Part shown: in pieces, positions 24,300 through 31,139 of the stretch
Layout of the letters: the number at the start of each line of letters is the position of its first letter
How positions within the stretch are numbered: position 1 is the first letter of the stretch
NCBI GenBank assembly: GCA_049291395.1
Contig: JBATPJ010000048.1
Coordinates: 1 to 46,813 of the forward strand
Length of the DNA: 46,813 nucleotides
From: JAPUDQ01 sp049291395
Lineage (GTDB): Bacteria > Patescibacteriota > Saccharimonadia > Saccharimonadales > Saccharimonadaceae
Direction of reading: 5' to 3'
Notes under the pieces: generated by a model
The model's input: the letters and a program-made list of their open reading frames with translations, nothing else
What the model was told of the DNA's origin: nothing
Databases searched by the model: none
Position numbers and translations under genes: made by a program

Positions 24300-25223
24300 C
24301 TAAAACTCCATCTCCGCAAGCTTTTCTTTCACTTCATCAAGTGCTTTGCTGCCAAAGCCTTTGAGTTCGCGAAGATCGGTCTCACTCAGGGTTACTAGGT
24401 CATTGATCGTGCGGATGTCGTTGTTGATCAACGCGTTGGTCGTGCGGGCAGTCAGGTTGAGGTCCTCGATCGGTGTCATGAGTTCAGTATCGCTACTGTC
24501 CTCACGGCTACCAGGAGTCGGTGCGGATTCGACGCGAGTCGAGCCAGCAAGTGCGGTGTACTGGTTGATCAGGATGGCGGCAGCTTCTTCGAAGGCGTCG
24601 CGTGGGCTCATGCTACCATCGGTGTCGATCGTGAGAAGGAGTTTGTCGAGGTCGGTGGTCTGACCAACACGAGTGTTCTCGACTTTGTAGCGGACACGCA
24701 GGACTGGGCTAAAGATAGCGTCCAGGGCGATCATGTCGCTGTGAAGGCGGCTGCTGCTTGACTCTTCGATAGTGCGGTAACCGCGGCCAGTCTCGACGAC
24801 GACGTCGATAACGACTGAGGCTTTCGGGTCATCGATAGTACAGATAACTGCTTCTGGGTTGATGATCTCGATGTCATCTGACGTCTTGATATCACCAGCA
24901 GTGACGACACCAGCGCCTTTTTTCTCGAGGCGAAGCTCGATCGGCTGGTCGTTGTGAGCGCGGACACGGACGTTTTTGAGGTTGAGCATCAGGTCGACGA
25001 CGTCTTCGACGACGCCTTTGATGGTCGTAAACTCATGAGTAGCACCGTCGACACGAAATGCAACGATAGCGGCACCTTCGATACTGCTGAGCAGTACGCG
25101 ACGTAGTGAGTTACCGAGTGTCATACCGTAGCCAGTGTGGAGCGGCTCAACGACGAATGTCGCGCTGGTTTTGCTGTGGTCATCGACCTTGGCAAGACTT
25201 GGGTTGTGAATAGCTTGTGACAT
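24300..25223 (-). CDS. rpoA: RNA polymerase alpha subunit
   Basis: 307 aa (E. coli 329). The N-terminal dimerisation domain has EPLHTGYGMTLGNSLRRVLL near 28-47, and the alphaCTD has LNLTARTTNALINNDIRTIN and the helix-hairpin-helix LKGFGSKALDEVKEKL at the C terminus. The linker (Thr/Pro/Ser/Asp rich, about 225-240) is short. Its place between rpsD and rplQ is the classical alpha-operon order. Confidence 0.97.
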   Translation of the reverse strand: MSQAIHNPSLAKVDDHSKTSATFVVEPLHTGYGMTLGNSLRRVLLSSIEGAAIVAFRVDGATHEFTTIKGVVEDVVDLMLNLKNVRVRAHNDQPIELRLEKKGAGVVTAGDIKTSDDIEIINPEAVICTIDDPKASVVIDVVVETGRGYRTIEESSSSRLHSDMIALDAIFSPVLRVRYKVENTRVGQTTDLDKLLLTIDTDGSMSPRDAFEEAAAILINQYTALAGSTRVESAPTPGSREDSSDTELMTPIEDLNLTARTTNALINNDIRTINDLVTLSETDLRELKGFGSKALDEVKEKLAEMEF

Positions 25224-25235
25224 ATATGCTCCTTA

Positions 25236-25853
25236 TTAGCGTGAGTAGTACTCAACAATTAGCTGTTCGTTGATATCAGGTTCAGCTTCGTCACGAGTTG
25301 GGTTACCCGTGATCGTAACGGTCAATTTCTTGACGTCACTTTTGAGCCAGCTGAGTGGTGCTTGTGAGGTGTTCTTAACGACATCATCGATGCGAGTGAA
25401 GTAATCAGACTTGGTGCTCTTAGGGCGTACGGTGATGATATCACCAGCGCTGACCCGGATAGATGGGATGTCAACGCGGCGACCGTTTAGGAGGAAGTGT
25501 CCGTGGGTGACGAGTTGGCGTGAGCCGCGGCGTGAGACAGACAGACCGGCACGGTAGATGACGTTGTCGAGACGACGCTCGAGGAGCTGCAGGAGGACCT
25601 CACCTGATTTACCACTTGCTCGGTCGGCATCTTTCATGAGTCGGGCGAATTGCTTTTCTAGGAGGCCGTAGGTACGGCGAACCTTCTGCTTCTCACGAAG
25701 TTGGGTCGCATACAGGCTTGGTTTGTTCTGACGGCCATGGGCGTGAACACCAGGGATACCTGATTTGCGTGCCATGATCTTGTGCGCTTTAACATGTAGC
25801 GCATAGCCTTCACGGCGAGATTGTTTGACGATAGGGCTTCGATCTCGGGCCAT
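25236..25853 (-). CDS. rpsD: 30S ribosomal protein S4
   Basis: 205 aa (E. coli 206). The S4 domain is at about 93-155 (ERRLDNVIYRAGLSVSRRGS, RQLVTHGHFLLNGRRVDIPS). The N-terminal segment has no zinc-binding Cys cluster, so it is the Cys-less form. S4 nucleates 30S assembly. The ATG shares one base with the rpsK stop. Confidence 0.96.
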   Translation of the reverse strand: MARDRSPIVKQSRREGYALHVKAHKIMARKSGIPGVHAHGRQNKPSLYATQLREKQKVRRTYGLLEKQFARLMKDADRASGKSGEVLLQLLERRLDNVIYRAGLSVSRRGSRQLVTHGHFLLNGRRVDIPSIRVSAGDIITVRPKSTKSDYFTRIDDVVKNTSQAPLSWLKSDVKKLTVTITGNPTRDEAEPDINEQLIVEYYSR

Positions 25854-26296
25854 TATGCTCTCCTCTGTCGCTTAGGTCGGACGCCACCGTGTGGCACACC
25901 AGTCACATCTCGGATGCTCTCGACACGGATGTCGAAGTTTTGCATGCAACGAATCGCAGCATCACGGCCGAGGCCGACACCTTTGACAAATGCATCAACT
26001 GAACTGAGGCCATATGCTTTTGCAGCTTCAGCTGCTTTTTCGGCAGCGACCTGTGCAGCATACGCGGTGCCTTTTTTGCTACCACGAAATCCGCAGGCTC
26101 CAGCGGAGCTTGCTGCGATGACATTGCCTTTTTTATCCGATAACGTAATGATCGTGTTGTTAAATGTCGCCTGGATGTGCAGTTGACCTGCGGGTACAGA
26201 ACGACGTTGTTTCTTGCGACTGTTCTTAGTCGCGGGTGCTTTTGCAGCTGTCGACGGGGTCGAAACAGCAGCGTCAGGTGTAGTAGTTTCTGCCAT
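25853..26296 (-). CDS. rpsK: 30S ribosomal protein S11
   Basis: 147 aa (E. coli 129). An extra Ala/Thr-rich N terminus of about 25 residues precedes the core (QLHIQATFNNTIITLSDKKG, GFRGSKKGTAYAAQVAAEKA, and a C-terminal GVPHGGVRPKRQRR). S11 lines the mRNA exit cleft of the 30S platform. It lies 11 bases after rpsM. Confidence 0.96.
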   Translation of the reverse strand: MAETTTPDAAVSTPSTAAKAPATKNSRKKQRRSVPAGQLHIQATFNNTIITLSDKKGNVIAASSAGACGFRGSKKGTAYAAQVAAEKAAEAAKAYGLSSVDAFVKGVGLGRDAAIRCMQNFDIRVESIRDVTGVPHGGVRPKRQRRA

Positions 26297-26307
26297 ATTC
26301 CTTTTCC

Positions 26308-26694
26308 TTACGTCTTAGTTGCTGCTTTAGGTTGTGCACCACCGACCGCGACGCGCTTGCCGCGACGAGTTCGACCATTGGTACGAGTTCGCTGACCGCG
26401 TGACGGTAGGTTGTTTTTGTGGCGTATGCCACGGTAGCTACTGATGTCTTTGAGGCGTTTGATATTGCCACTGACGACACGCTGGAGGTCACCCTCGACG
26501 GTGTAGTTGCTATCGATCTCGTCACGAAGCTTCTTCAGATCGGCTTCGGTGAGGTCTTTGACGCGAGTAGTTGGCTCGATCTTGGTTGCTTCGCAGATGC
26601 GAGCAGCATGAACGGGGCCAATACCATAGATGTAGCGTAGGCTAATCTGTACTTGTTTCTGGTCAGGAATGACCACGTTTGCGATACGTGCCAT
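26308..26694 (-). CDS. rpsM: 30S ribosomal protein S13
   Basis: 128 aa (E. coli 118). ARIANVVIPDQKQVQISLRY at the start, IYGIGPVHAARIC near 23-35, and the basic RGIRHKNNLPSRGQRTRTNG segment near 91-110 are diagnostic. It contacts L5 and the P-site tRNA. It is placed three bases after rpmJ. Confidence 0.97.
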   Translation of the reverse strand: MARIANVVIPDQKQVQISLRYIYGIGPVHAARICEATKIEPTTRVKDLTEADLKKLRDEIDSNYTVEGDLQRVVSGNIKRLKDISSYRGIRHKNNLPSRGQRTRTNGRTRRGKRVAVGGAQPKAATKT

Positions 26695-26697
26695 ATG

Positions 26698-26814
26698 TTA
26701 GCCCTGCCTTTGCTTGTTCTTGGGTTTCTTTTTGTTTATGACATAAAGACGACCCTTGCGACGGACCAATTGGTCGTCAGGGCTGATCTTTTTTACGCTG
26801 GCTCGTACTTTCAC
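26698..26814 (-). CDS. rpmJ: 50S ribosomal protein L36, Cys-less form
   Basis: 38 aa beginning with GTG: VKVRASVKKISPDDQLVRRK, with a C terminus PKNKQRQG that matches L36 exactly. The zinc ligands (two Cys near 11-14, one Cys and one His later) are replaced, giving ISPDD for the usual CxxC. GGGAG lies nine bases before the GTG. It overlaps the infA TGA in a GTGA. Confidence 0.93.
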   Translation of the reverse strand: MKVRASVKKISPDDQLVRRKGRLYVINKKKPKNKQRQG

Positions 26815-27068
26815 GCAGCTTGTCTCCCATTATTAAATGTTTTATCGTCCTTCAGTCGGAAGCTGATTCTGCCCTTTGTGAGATCATAAGGGGTCAACTC
26901 AACCTCGACCGTATCGCCCGGCACTAGCTTGATGTAGTGCTTGCGCATCTTACCTGATACGTGAGCGATAATCGTATGACCGTTCTCCAATTCGACACGA
27001 AACTGAGTATTAGGCAGTGCTTCCACCACCTTCCCGACTAGTTTAATGACTTCTTTGGTACTTGCCAT
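26811..27068 (-). CDS. infA: Translation initiation factor IF-1
   Basis: 85 aa OB-fold protein (E. coli 72). GKVVEALPNTQFRVELENGH (12-31), GKMRKHYIKLVPGDTVEVEL and TPYDLTKGRI are diagnostic. A short C-terminal extension (DDKTFNNGRQAA) is extra. It has its own promoter, because the 1-kb island separates it from secY; the usual adk and map genes are not here. Confidence 0.96.
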   Translation of the reverse strand: MASTKEVIKLVGKVVEALPNTQFRVELENGHTIIAHVSGKMRKHYIKLVPGDTVEVELTPYDLTKGRISFRLKDDKTFNNGRQAA

Positions 27069-27083
27069 AAGTTACAGCTGTCC

Positions 27084-27089
27084 AGTATA
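27084..27089 (-). promoter_or_regulatory. -10 of the infA-led alpha operon
   Basis: TATACT, 15 bases before ATG 27068, with a weak TTTACT -35 17 bases upstream. It restarts transcription after the accessory island. Confidence 0.5.
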
Positions 27090-27193
27090 GCTGATAATGT
27101 GTCTCAAGTAAACCCCTATTAAGATGAAAACAATCTCGCAACGCGATGTGTATATGGTTATTGTAGCGAAAATATCCGTTTCGTCAAGCCAGC

Positions 27194-27217
27194 AAACAAA
27201 AAACACCTAGCGGTGTC
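27194..27217 (-). terminator. Terminator at the end of the accessory island
   Basis: Minus strand: ACACC-GCTA-GGTGT followed by T6. It stops the transcript that starts near 27749 and separates it from infA. Confidence 0.75.
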
Positions 27218-27429
27218 GTGATGTTCAGGGTTGGCTTGACAGCCAAGTAGTAGATCCCGCCGTGGCGGGATGAGGGGATGCTATTAGGCACACCCCCTCA
27301 CCCCGCTTCTTGCGGCTGCTCCGGAAGTTCCGCGCAGAATAGCCTGCGGAACTTATCCGAAGCGACGGGGCCGACGACGACTAGCCCTTGTCGTCGGCCG
27401 TGGTTACCGCCCGTCTGCTGCTTGGCGTA

Positions 27430-27531
27430 TCAGCAGGTGAGGCGGGTGGCCGGCGCGGGGTGGATGCTGAGGTCATCGAAGCCGTGGGTGAGGTCGATCG
27501 AGATGGCCGAAGGGCCACGGATGTGCGACAT
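27430..27531 (-). CDS. Possible 33-aa peptide in the accessory island
   Basis: Starts MSHIRGPSAISIDLTHGFDD and ends in RLTC. AGAGGAG lies nine bases before the ATG, a good ribosome site. It overlaps the 41-aa frame at 27473-27598 in another phase. No family recognised. It lies inside the structured RNA candidate, so it may be an encoded peptide of that RNA or a chance frame. Confidence 0.35.
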   Translation of the reverse strand: MSHIRGPSAISIDLTHGFDDLSIHPAPATRLTC

Positions 27532-27598
27532 ACGGATCTGCTCCTCTGATCGTGGCCCGGTCGGGCCTGTTCTTCTGCGGTGGGTCCGGATCGGCCAT
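27473..27598 (-). CDS. Possible 41-aa Pro-rich peptide in the accessory island
   Basis: Begins MADPDPPQKNRPDRATIRGA; AGGGTGA lies just upstream. Pro, Arg and Asp are common and it has no TM segment. The frame overlaps the 33-aa ORF. Codon choice is much richer in G+C than in the flanking ribosomal genes. Weakly supported. Confidence 0.25.
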   Translation of the reverse strand: MADPDPPQKNRPDRATIRGADPYVAHPWPFGHLDRPHPRLR

Positions 27599-27755
27599 TT
27601 TTCACCCTGATGAGAGTGAAACCTGTCCGATTTCCCGGTATGAATCTACATATCATGTGAACTCATACCGAGAAATCGGACGTAACTACTACTTGGCTTG
27701 TCAATGTGCGTCAGAGGAGTCAGGCAAACCTTACTCAACTCTTAGCTTGCATACA

Positions 27756-27784
27756 ATAATGCCGAATGTTTTACCTGGTGTCAA
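27756..27784 (-). promoter_or_regulatory. Promoter of the structured RNA / small-ORF unit
   Basis: Perfect TTGACA -35 (27784-27779), a 17-bp spacer and CATTAT -10 (27761-27756) on the minus strand. Confidence 0.6.
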
Positions 27785-27817
27785 GAGGATTTATATAAAT
27801 ACCAAAGGGTTGTGATC

Positions 27818-27849
27818 GGGTGGGGCGGCTATAGTAGCCCGCCCCACCC
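27818..27849. terminator. Strong GC hairpin after the CXXCXGXG gene
   Basis: GGGTGGGGCGG pairs perfectly with CCGCCCCACCC (11 bp) around a 10-nt loop, 25 bases after the stop at 27875. There is no T-run on either side, so it may act as a pause or RNA-stability element rather than a classical terminator. Confidence 0.5.
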
Positions 27850-27874
27850 TATGGACACCACAATGGTGCATGGG

Positions 27875-28045
27875 TCAGCCATCTGTCACCAGATCGGCGA
27901 AGACCTCGTCCATGGTTTTTCGCGCGTAACGCCAAGTGCTTTGACGAGACGCGCAGTCTGGCCCTCCTCCGCATCGGATTGTGTGAACTAGATGCCTTTT
28001 CAGACCCCAGCCATCGCACCGCTTGCAGGTATTATCGGGCCGCAC
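27875..28045 (-). CDS. Small CXXCXGXG zinc-finger protein, 56 aa
   Basis: Starts at GTG: RPDNTCKRCDGWGLKRHLVH. The motif CKRCDGWG is a DnaJ-type CXXCXGXG half-site and IRCGGGPDC supplies a second pair of Cys residues, so one zinc ion could be bound. The C terminus MDEVFADLVTDG is acidic and helical. Upstream, in the same frame, the 36-codon ORF ends with TGA at 28060-28058, four codons before this GTG. No Shine-Dalgarno is evident, so translation may depend on coupling. Small proteins of this type are common in phages and mobile DNA; function here unknown. Confidence 0.55.
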   Translation of the reverse strand: MRPDNTCKRCDGWGLKRHLVHTIRCGGGPDCASRQSTWRYARKTMDEVFADLVTDG

Positions 28046-28057
28046 TTCATGCGGCGG

Positions 28058-28168
28058 TCATGTGTGTAGGGGCATATCCACAAGGGACAGCCCACCGCCG
28101 ACAGGAACGCAGATACTAATGCCCTTCGTCCCTGTGTGATGCAGCGTTGTCGCCATTGACATCGCCAC
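28058..28168 (-). CDS. Possible leaderless 36-aa ORF
   Basis: GTG at 28168 lies seven bases after a perfect extended -10, TGC-TATAAT. The product (MSMATTLHHTGTKGISICVP in its first part) has no recognised domain. It ends in TGA and the same frame continues, four codons on, into the 56-aa zinc-finger ORF. It may be a leader peptide, or simply the 5' leader of the zinc-finger mRNA. Confidence 0.35.
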   Translation of the reverse strand: MAMSMATTLHHTGTKGISICVPVGGGLSLVDMPLHT

Positions 28169-28175
28169 GATATAA

Positions 28176-28184
28176 ATTATAGCA
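28176..28184 (-). promoter_or_regulatory. Extended -10 promoter of the small-protein unit
   Basis: TGC-TATAAT on the minus strand, 37 bases downstream of the secY stop; gives a transcript through both small ORFs. Confidence 0.65.
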
Positions 28185-28220
28185 TCTGGCGCCAAGGAAC
28201 GGATACATAAGGCTCAGTGA

Positions 28221-29639
28221 CTAATACTGATCGTACGTGACCATCAGAGCGCGCGAGTTGATCTGACGCAGCGTCTCAAGGGCTACGGAGACGACGATCA
28301 AGAGTCCGGTGCCGCCGATGGCGAGATTGGCCGCTTGGATACCGAGCTGCGCAAAGACGTACTCGAAGACAAACGGCAGGACGGAGATGAGCCCCAGTGC
28401 GAGCGAGCCAAAGAGTGTCAGTCGGCTCACGACGCGGGCAAGGTATTTCTCTGTCTGGACACCTGGGCGGATGTTCTCGATGAAGCCACCTTGTTTTTGC
28501 AAGTTCTCAGCGATCTCGTTGCTGTTGAAGACGATGCCAGTGTAGAAATACGTGAATGCGACGACCAGTAGGAAATACGCCACTGGGTAGATAAACGTCG
28601 TCCAGTCCGTACTGTAGCCAAATGCGCCCGGCTGTGGAGTGTTAAACCATCGCACGAGGTTCTCACCAAGAGTGATCCAGTCCGGGTTCTTCGTCGATCG
28701 GAGGACCTGACCGACAAATGCTGGCAGCGCGAGGAATGCGACTGCGAAGATGATCGGGATGACACCAGCGGTGATGAGCTTGACCGGCAAGATACTCTGA
28801 ACGCCACCATAGGCGCTGTTGCCATGGACGCGCTTCGCGTAGTTGATAGTGATGACTCGCTGAGCTTCGTTGATCTTCACGAGGAAATACAGCACGATGA
28901 TACCCAGTGCCGCTACAGCCGTCGTCACATAGAACGCCAGGCCATTGAGCCAGCTAACCGTAAACCAGTTGAAGACATGGAGGGCATCTTCGGGCTTAGT
29001 GACGGTGAACAGCGAGGTGCCGACCGTACCGAGAGTCGAAGGGAGCTGCGAGACGATGCCCGCGAAGATCAAGAGCGAGATACCGTTGCCGACACCCTGC
29101 TCTGTCGCCAGCTCTCCAAGCCACATCATCAGGACCGCACCGACCGTCATGGCCGTGACAGCGACAACCCACTGCCAGATATCCATCTCGTTGAGTACGG
29201 CCGTACTACCGGCAAGCACTGACTGACGGATGATGAAGATAAAGGCGATTGACTGAAGGATGGCTAGTGGCAATGTGATAATACGAGTCCACTGATTGAT
29301 CTTGCGGCGACCGGTCTCACCATCTTTGTGAAGCTCCTCGAGCTTAGGGATGGCCTTCGTGAGCAGCTGCGTGATCACACTGGCGGTGATGTATGGACTT
29401 AGTCCGACGAGCACGATACTGAGACTGGCGAGAGCGCCACCGCTCATGAGGTTCAGGAAACCACCAAGTTGCGTCGTACCGAGGGCATTGTCAATGATAG
29501 TCTTGAGCTGTGTCGGCTCAGCGAGCGGTATCGGGACATGTGACAAAAACCGATAGACGATGATGATCGCGAGAATCGTCAGAAGACGTTTTTGCATATC
29601 GCGATTACGAAGTGACGCGAGGATAGTTTTCCAATTCAT
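28221..29639 (-). CDS. secY: Preprotein translocase subunit SecY
   Basis: 472 aa (E. coli 443), ten TM helices. RFLSHVPIPLAEPTQLK near the first periplasmic loop, GLSPYITASVITQLLTKAIP (TM2 region, about 79-98), ELATEQGVGNGISLLIFAGI (TM5, cytoplasmic gate) and the C-terminal loop LQKQGGFIENIRPG are diagnostic. It forms the channel with SecE (286-576). It has its own promoter (TACAAT, 29656-29651), because the 204-aa gene with its terminator separates it from rplO. Confidence 0.97.
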   Translation of the reverse strand: MNWKTILASLRNRDMQKRLLTILAIIIVYRFLSHVPIPLAEPTQLKTIIDNALGTTQLGGFLNLMSGGALASLSIVLVGLSPYITASVITQLLTKAIPKLEELHKDGETGRRKINQWTRIITLPLAILQSIAFIFIIRQSVLAGSTAVLNEMDIWQWVVAVTAMTVGAVLMMWLGELATEQGVGNGISLLIFAGIVSQLPSTLGTVGTSLFTVTKPEDALHVFNWFTVSWLNGLAFYVTTAVAALGIIVLYFLVKINEAQRVITINYAKRVHGNSAYGGVQSILPVKLITAGVIPIIFAVAFLALPAFVGQVLRSTKNPDWITLGENLVRWFNTPQPGAFGYSTDWTTFIYPVAYFLLVVAFTYFYTGIVFNSNEIAENLQKQGGFIENIRPGVQTEKYLARVVSRLTLFGSLALGLISVLPFVFEYVFAQLGIQAANLAIGGTGLLIVVSVALETLRQINSRALMVTYDQY

Positions 29640-29650
29640 AATTAGAATCT

Positions 29651-29659
29651 ATTGTAACA
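29651..29659 (-). promoter_or_regulatory. Extended -10 of secY
   Basis: TGT-TACAAT on the minus strand, 11 bases before ATG 29639; a leader of only a few bases is expected. Confidence 0.5.
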
Positions 29660-29692
29660 GCAAGCACGAATAATTTATAGGCTTCAAACAAA

Positions 29693-29728
29693 GCAATACG
29701 CCCGCCCCCGAAGGAGCAAGCGTACTGC
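29693..29728 (-). terminator. Terminator of the 204-aa gene
   Basis: GCAGTACGC pairs with GCGTATTGC (one G-U), with an inner GCTCC-TTCG-GGGGC stem. A moderately T-rich tail follows on the minus strand. Confidence 0.65.
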
Positions 29729-29753
29729 TACTCAACTACGGTGACGGGCAGGA

Positions 29754-30368
29754 TTAGGAGGAAGTGACTCTCGACACGATCTCTCGAAGCGCTTGCTCCA
29801 CGTCGCGGCCTTTCTTTGCGTCCTCATCACGTCGATCATTCGAGATGCTAACCTCGCGACGCAACGACTCGACGAGCTCCAGCGCGAGCGACGGGATGAC
29901 ACAAGATGGCTTGTACGTGTTGCGCAAACGCATCGTCACCAAGCACTCCGAGAAATAGGCCAGCAATTCTTCGTCTGTCGTGAAGACGTAGGCGACCCCC
30001 ACGGAATCTACTACTAGCCACTCACCCGACATTGCGAGGTAGATCGTGACCGAGAAATTGTCAGATGCCCGAAAGAGACCGGGGCTTTGAGCCCAATCGG
30101 CAACCCTCCAGACGCGTCGCGCTGCAGGGTGTGCAGCGAGTGTCTCACGAGCTGCGTTAACAGCGCTATTTGCAACACGACCTTGATCAGCGAGCGCTTG
30201 ATGTCCACGCATCCTGTCAAGATGAGGTCGCAACTTTTTCATGGCCGCAAGGAACATCTTCCTGTCTAGGCCATGCTTTGCGGCCTCTGTTGCATTCGGC
30301 CTCACCCCATCGACAAGCATACGCGCAAGAAGTGAGCTGGTGGTTGAACTGCGCCTGGGCGTACCCAT
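29754..30368 (-). CDS. Hypothetical 204-aa protein inserted between rplO and secY
   Basis: Not recognised. Residues 1-80 are basic and look helical (SSLLARMLVDGVRPNATEAA, then KHGLDRKMFLAAMKKLRPHL), possibly an HTH. Residues 85-150 have a beta pattern (FSVTIYLAMSGEWLVVDSVG). The C terminus is charged (NDRRDEDAKKGRDVEQALRE). No signal peptide or TM segment. It has its own promoter, an AGGAGAG ribosome site and a terminator, so it is an independent cassette inside the spc operon, probably acquired. Confidence 0.7.
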   Translation of the reverse strand: MGTPRRSSTTSSLLARMLVDGVRPNATEAAKHGLDRKMFLAAMKKLRPHLDRMRGHQALADQGRVANSAVNAARETLAAHPAARRVWRVADWAQSPGLFRASDNFSVTIYLAMSGEWLVVDSVGVAYVFTTDEELLAYFSECLVTMRLRNTYKPSCVIPSLALELVESLRREVSISNDRRDEDAKKGRDVEQALREIVSRVTSS

Positions 30369-30446
30369 AACGGATCACTCTCCTAGTTGTGAAATATTCC
30401 GCAGGAGCGTACTCCCTCTGGAAGGCGCCTGACTGGCGCTAGTAAA

Positions 30447-30474
30447 AGCATATCCTACCCCTCAAAATATGCAA
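30447..30474 (-). promoter_or_regulatory. Promoter of the 204-aa gene
   Basis: TTGCAT, a 16-bp spacer and TATGCT. The leader of about 70 nt contains a GCGCC/GGCGC hairpin and AGGAGAG before the ATG. Confidence 0.6.
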
Positions 30475-30481
30475 GCATAAC

Positions 30482-30511
30482 AAAAATCCGCCACGAGATG
30501 TGGCGAATTTT
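30482..30511 (-). terminator. Terminator after rplO
   Basis: CGCCAC-ATCTC-GTGGCG on the minus strand, then GATTTTTG. It ends the rplC-to-rplO transcript. Confidence 0.85.
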
Positions 30512-30535
30512 GATGATTCGAGTCGCAGTGACGCG

Positions 30536-31051
30536 CTACGCGTCTTTGTGCTTCTGCTCTTCTTTCTTCCTTCGTCCTTCAACTTTCTTTTCCTTAGTAC
30601 TAGCAGGAAGTGTCGGTACCGGCACAGCCTCAAATGATCCACCGGCTTTTTTCAGCGCGGCCTGGACATTGGCACTGGCGGCTTGGACTTTCACTGTGGA
30701 TTTGCCGGTGTATTCACCGCGCAAGATGACTTTGACGACATGATATGGAGTCGTGATCAGACCAGCGTCGAAAAGTACGGCGTTGTCGATGACAGCGCTC
30801 TTCACACTGTTGAGCTGATCGAGGTAGACAACCTGAGCCTTGACGTGTGTGCTCTTAAAGCCACGAGCTTTCGGGATGCGCTGCATCAGCACACCCTGGC
30901 CGCCCATGAAACCATGCGCGTGCTTCTTGCCTGTGCGAGAGCCCTGACCTTTGGTACCACGACCGGCGGTTTTACCCTGACCGGCTGCGATACCGCGGCC
31001 GACACGTTTGCGGTCTTTGCTAGAATCGATCTGGAGTTCGTTGTATTTCAT
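30536..31051 (-). CDS. rplO: 50S ribosomal protein L15
   Basis: 171 aa (E. coli 144). The Gly/Arg-rich RVGRGIAAGQGKTAGRGTKG followed by SRTGKKHAHGFMGGQ is diagnostic. The C-terminal 25 residues are a charged Lys/Glu tail not present in E. coli. L30 (rpmD), normally between S5 and L15, is missing: the 85-bp spacer to rpsE holds only a heptad repeat and no frame. Confidence 0.95.
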   Translation of the reverse strand: MKYNELQIDSSKDRKRVGRGIAAGQGKTAGRGTKGQGSRTGKKHAHGFMGGQGVLMQRIPKARGFKSTHVKAQVVYLDQLNSVKSAVIDNAVLFDAGLITTPYHVVKVILRGEYTGKSTVKVQAASANVQAALKKAGGSFEAVPVPTLPASTKEKKVEGRRKKEEQKHKDA

Positions 31052-31111
31052 AATTGTTCCTTCGGAGCAAATAGTACGTAGTTTATAGTTGTGTCTTACA
31101 GCGATTCGCCA

Positions 31112-31139
31112 TATTCCATATTCTATATTCTATATTCTA
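31112..31139. repeat. 7-bp tandem array (site b) at the rpsE stop
   Basis: TATTCCA, TATTCTA, TATTCTA, TATTCTA. Read on the minus strand it begins at the rpsE TAG itself (TAGAATA repeated), in the place where rpmD would be expected. Confidence 0.8.

Larger units (their letters stand above)
27236..27749 (-). ncRNA. Candidate large structured RNA (about 0.5 kb), unknown class
   Basis: GC-rich stretch with many hairpins. Ends pair: TTGACAAGCCAAGTAGTAG (minus strand, 27704-27686) matches its complement at 27253-27236 with one extra base. Inside lie a 19-bp hairpin (27625-27643 with 27663-27681, one mismatch), GGCCGACGAC/GTCGTCGGCC near 27368-27400, AAGTTCCGC/CGGAACTT near 27324-27356, GAGGGG/CCCCTC near 27272-27300 and ATCCCGCC/GGCGGGAT near 27253-27272. 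It is bounded by a promoter and a terminator. No tmRNA, RNase P, SRP or 6S signature was found. It may instead be a short-ORF mRNA. Confidence 0.5.

Noticed and set aside
27381..27656. 91-codon Ser/Arg/Thr-rich ORF in the accessory island
   Set aside because: Low-complexity product and no ribosome site; it overlaps better-supported small frames and RNA stems.
27236..27704. Classical insertion sequence or MITE with terminal inverted repeats
   Set aside because: The repeats are there, but I see no transposase and no target-site duplication next to them; pairing of RNA ends explains them equally well.
28058..28060. TGA recoded as an amino acid
   Set aside because: TGA ends many genes in the window in clear ATGA overlaps, so the standard meaning is retained; at most a local read-through.
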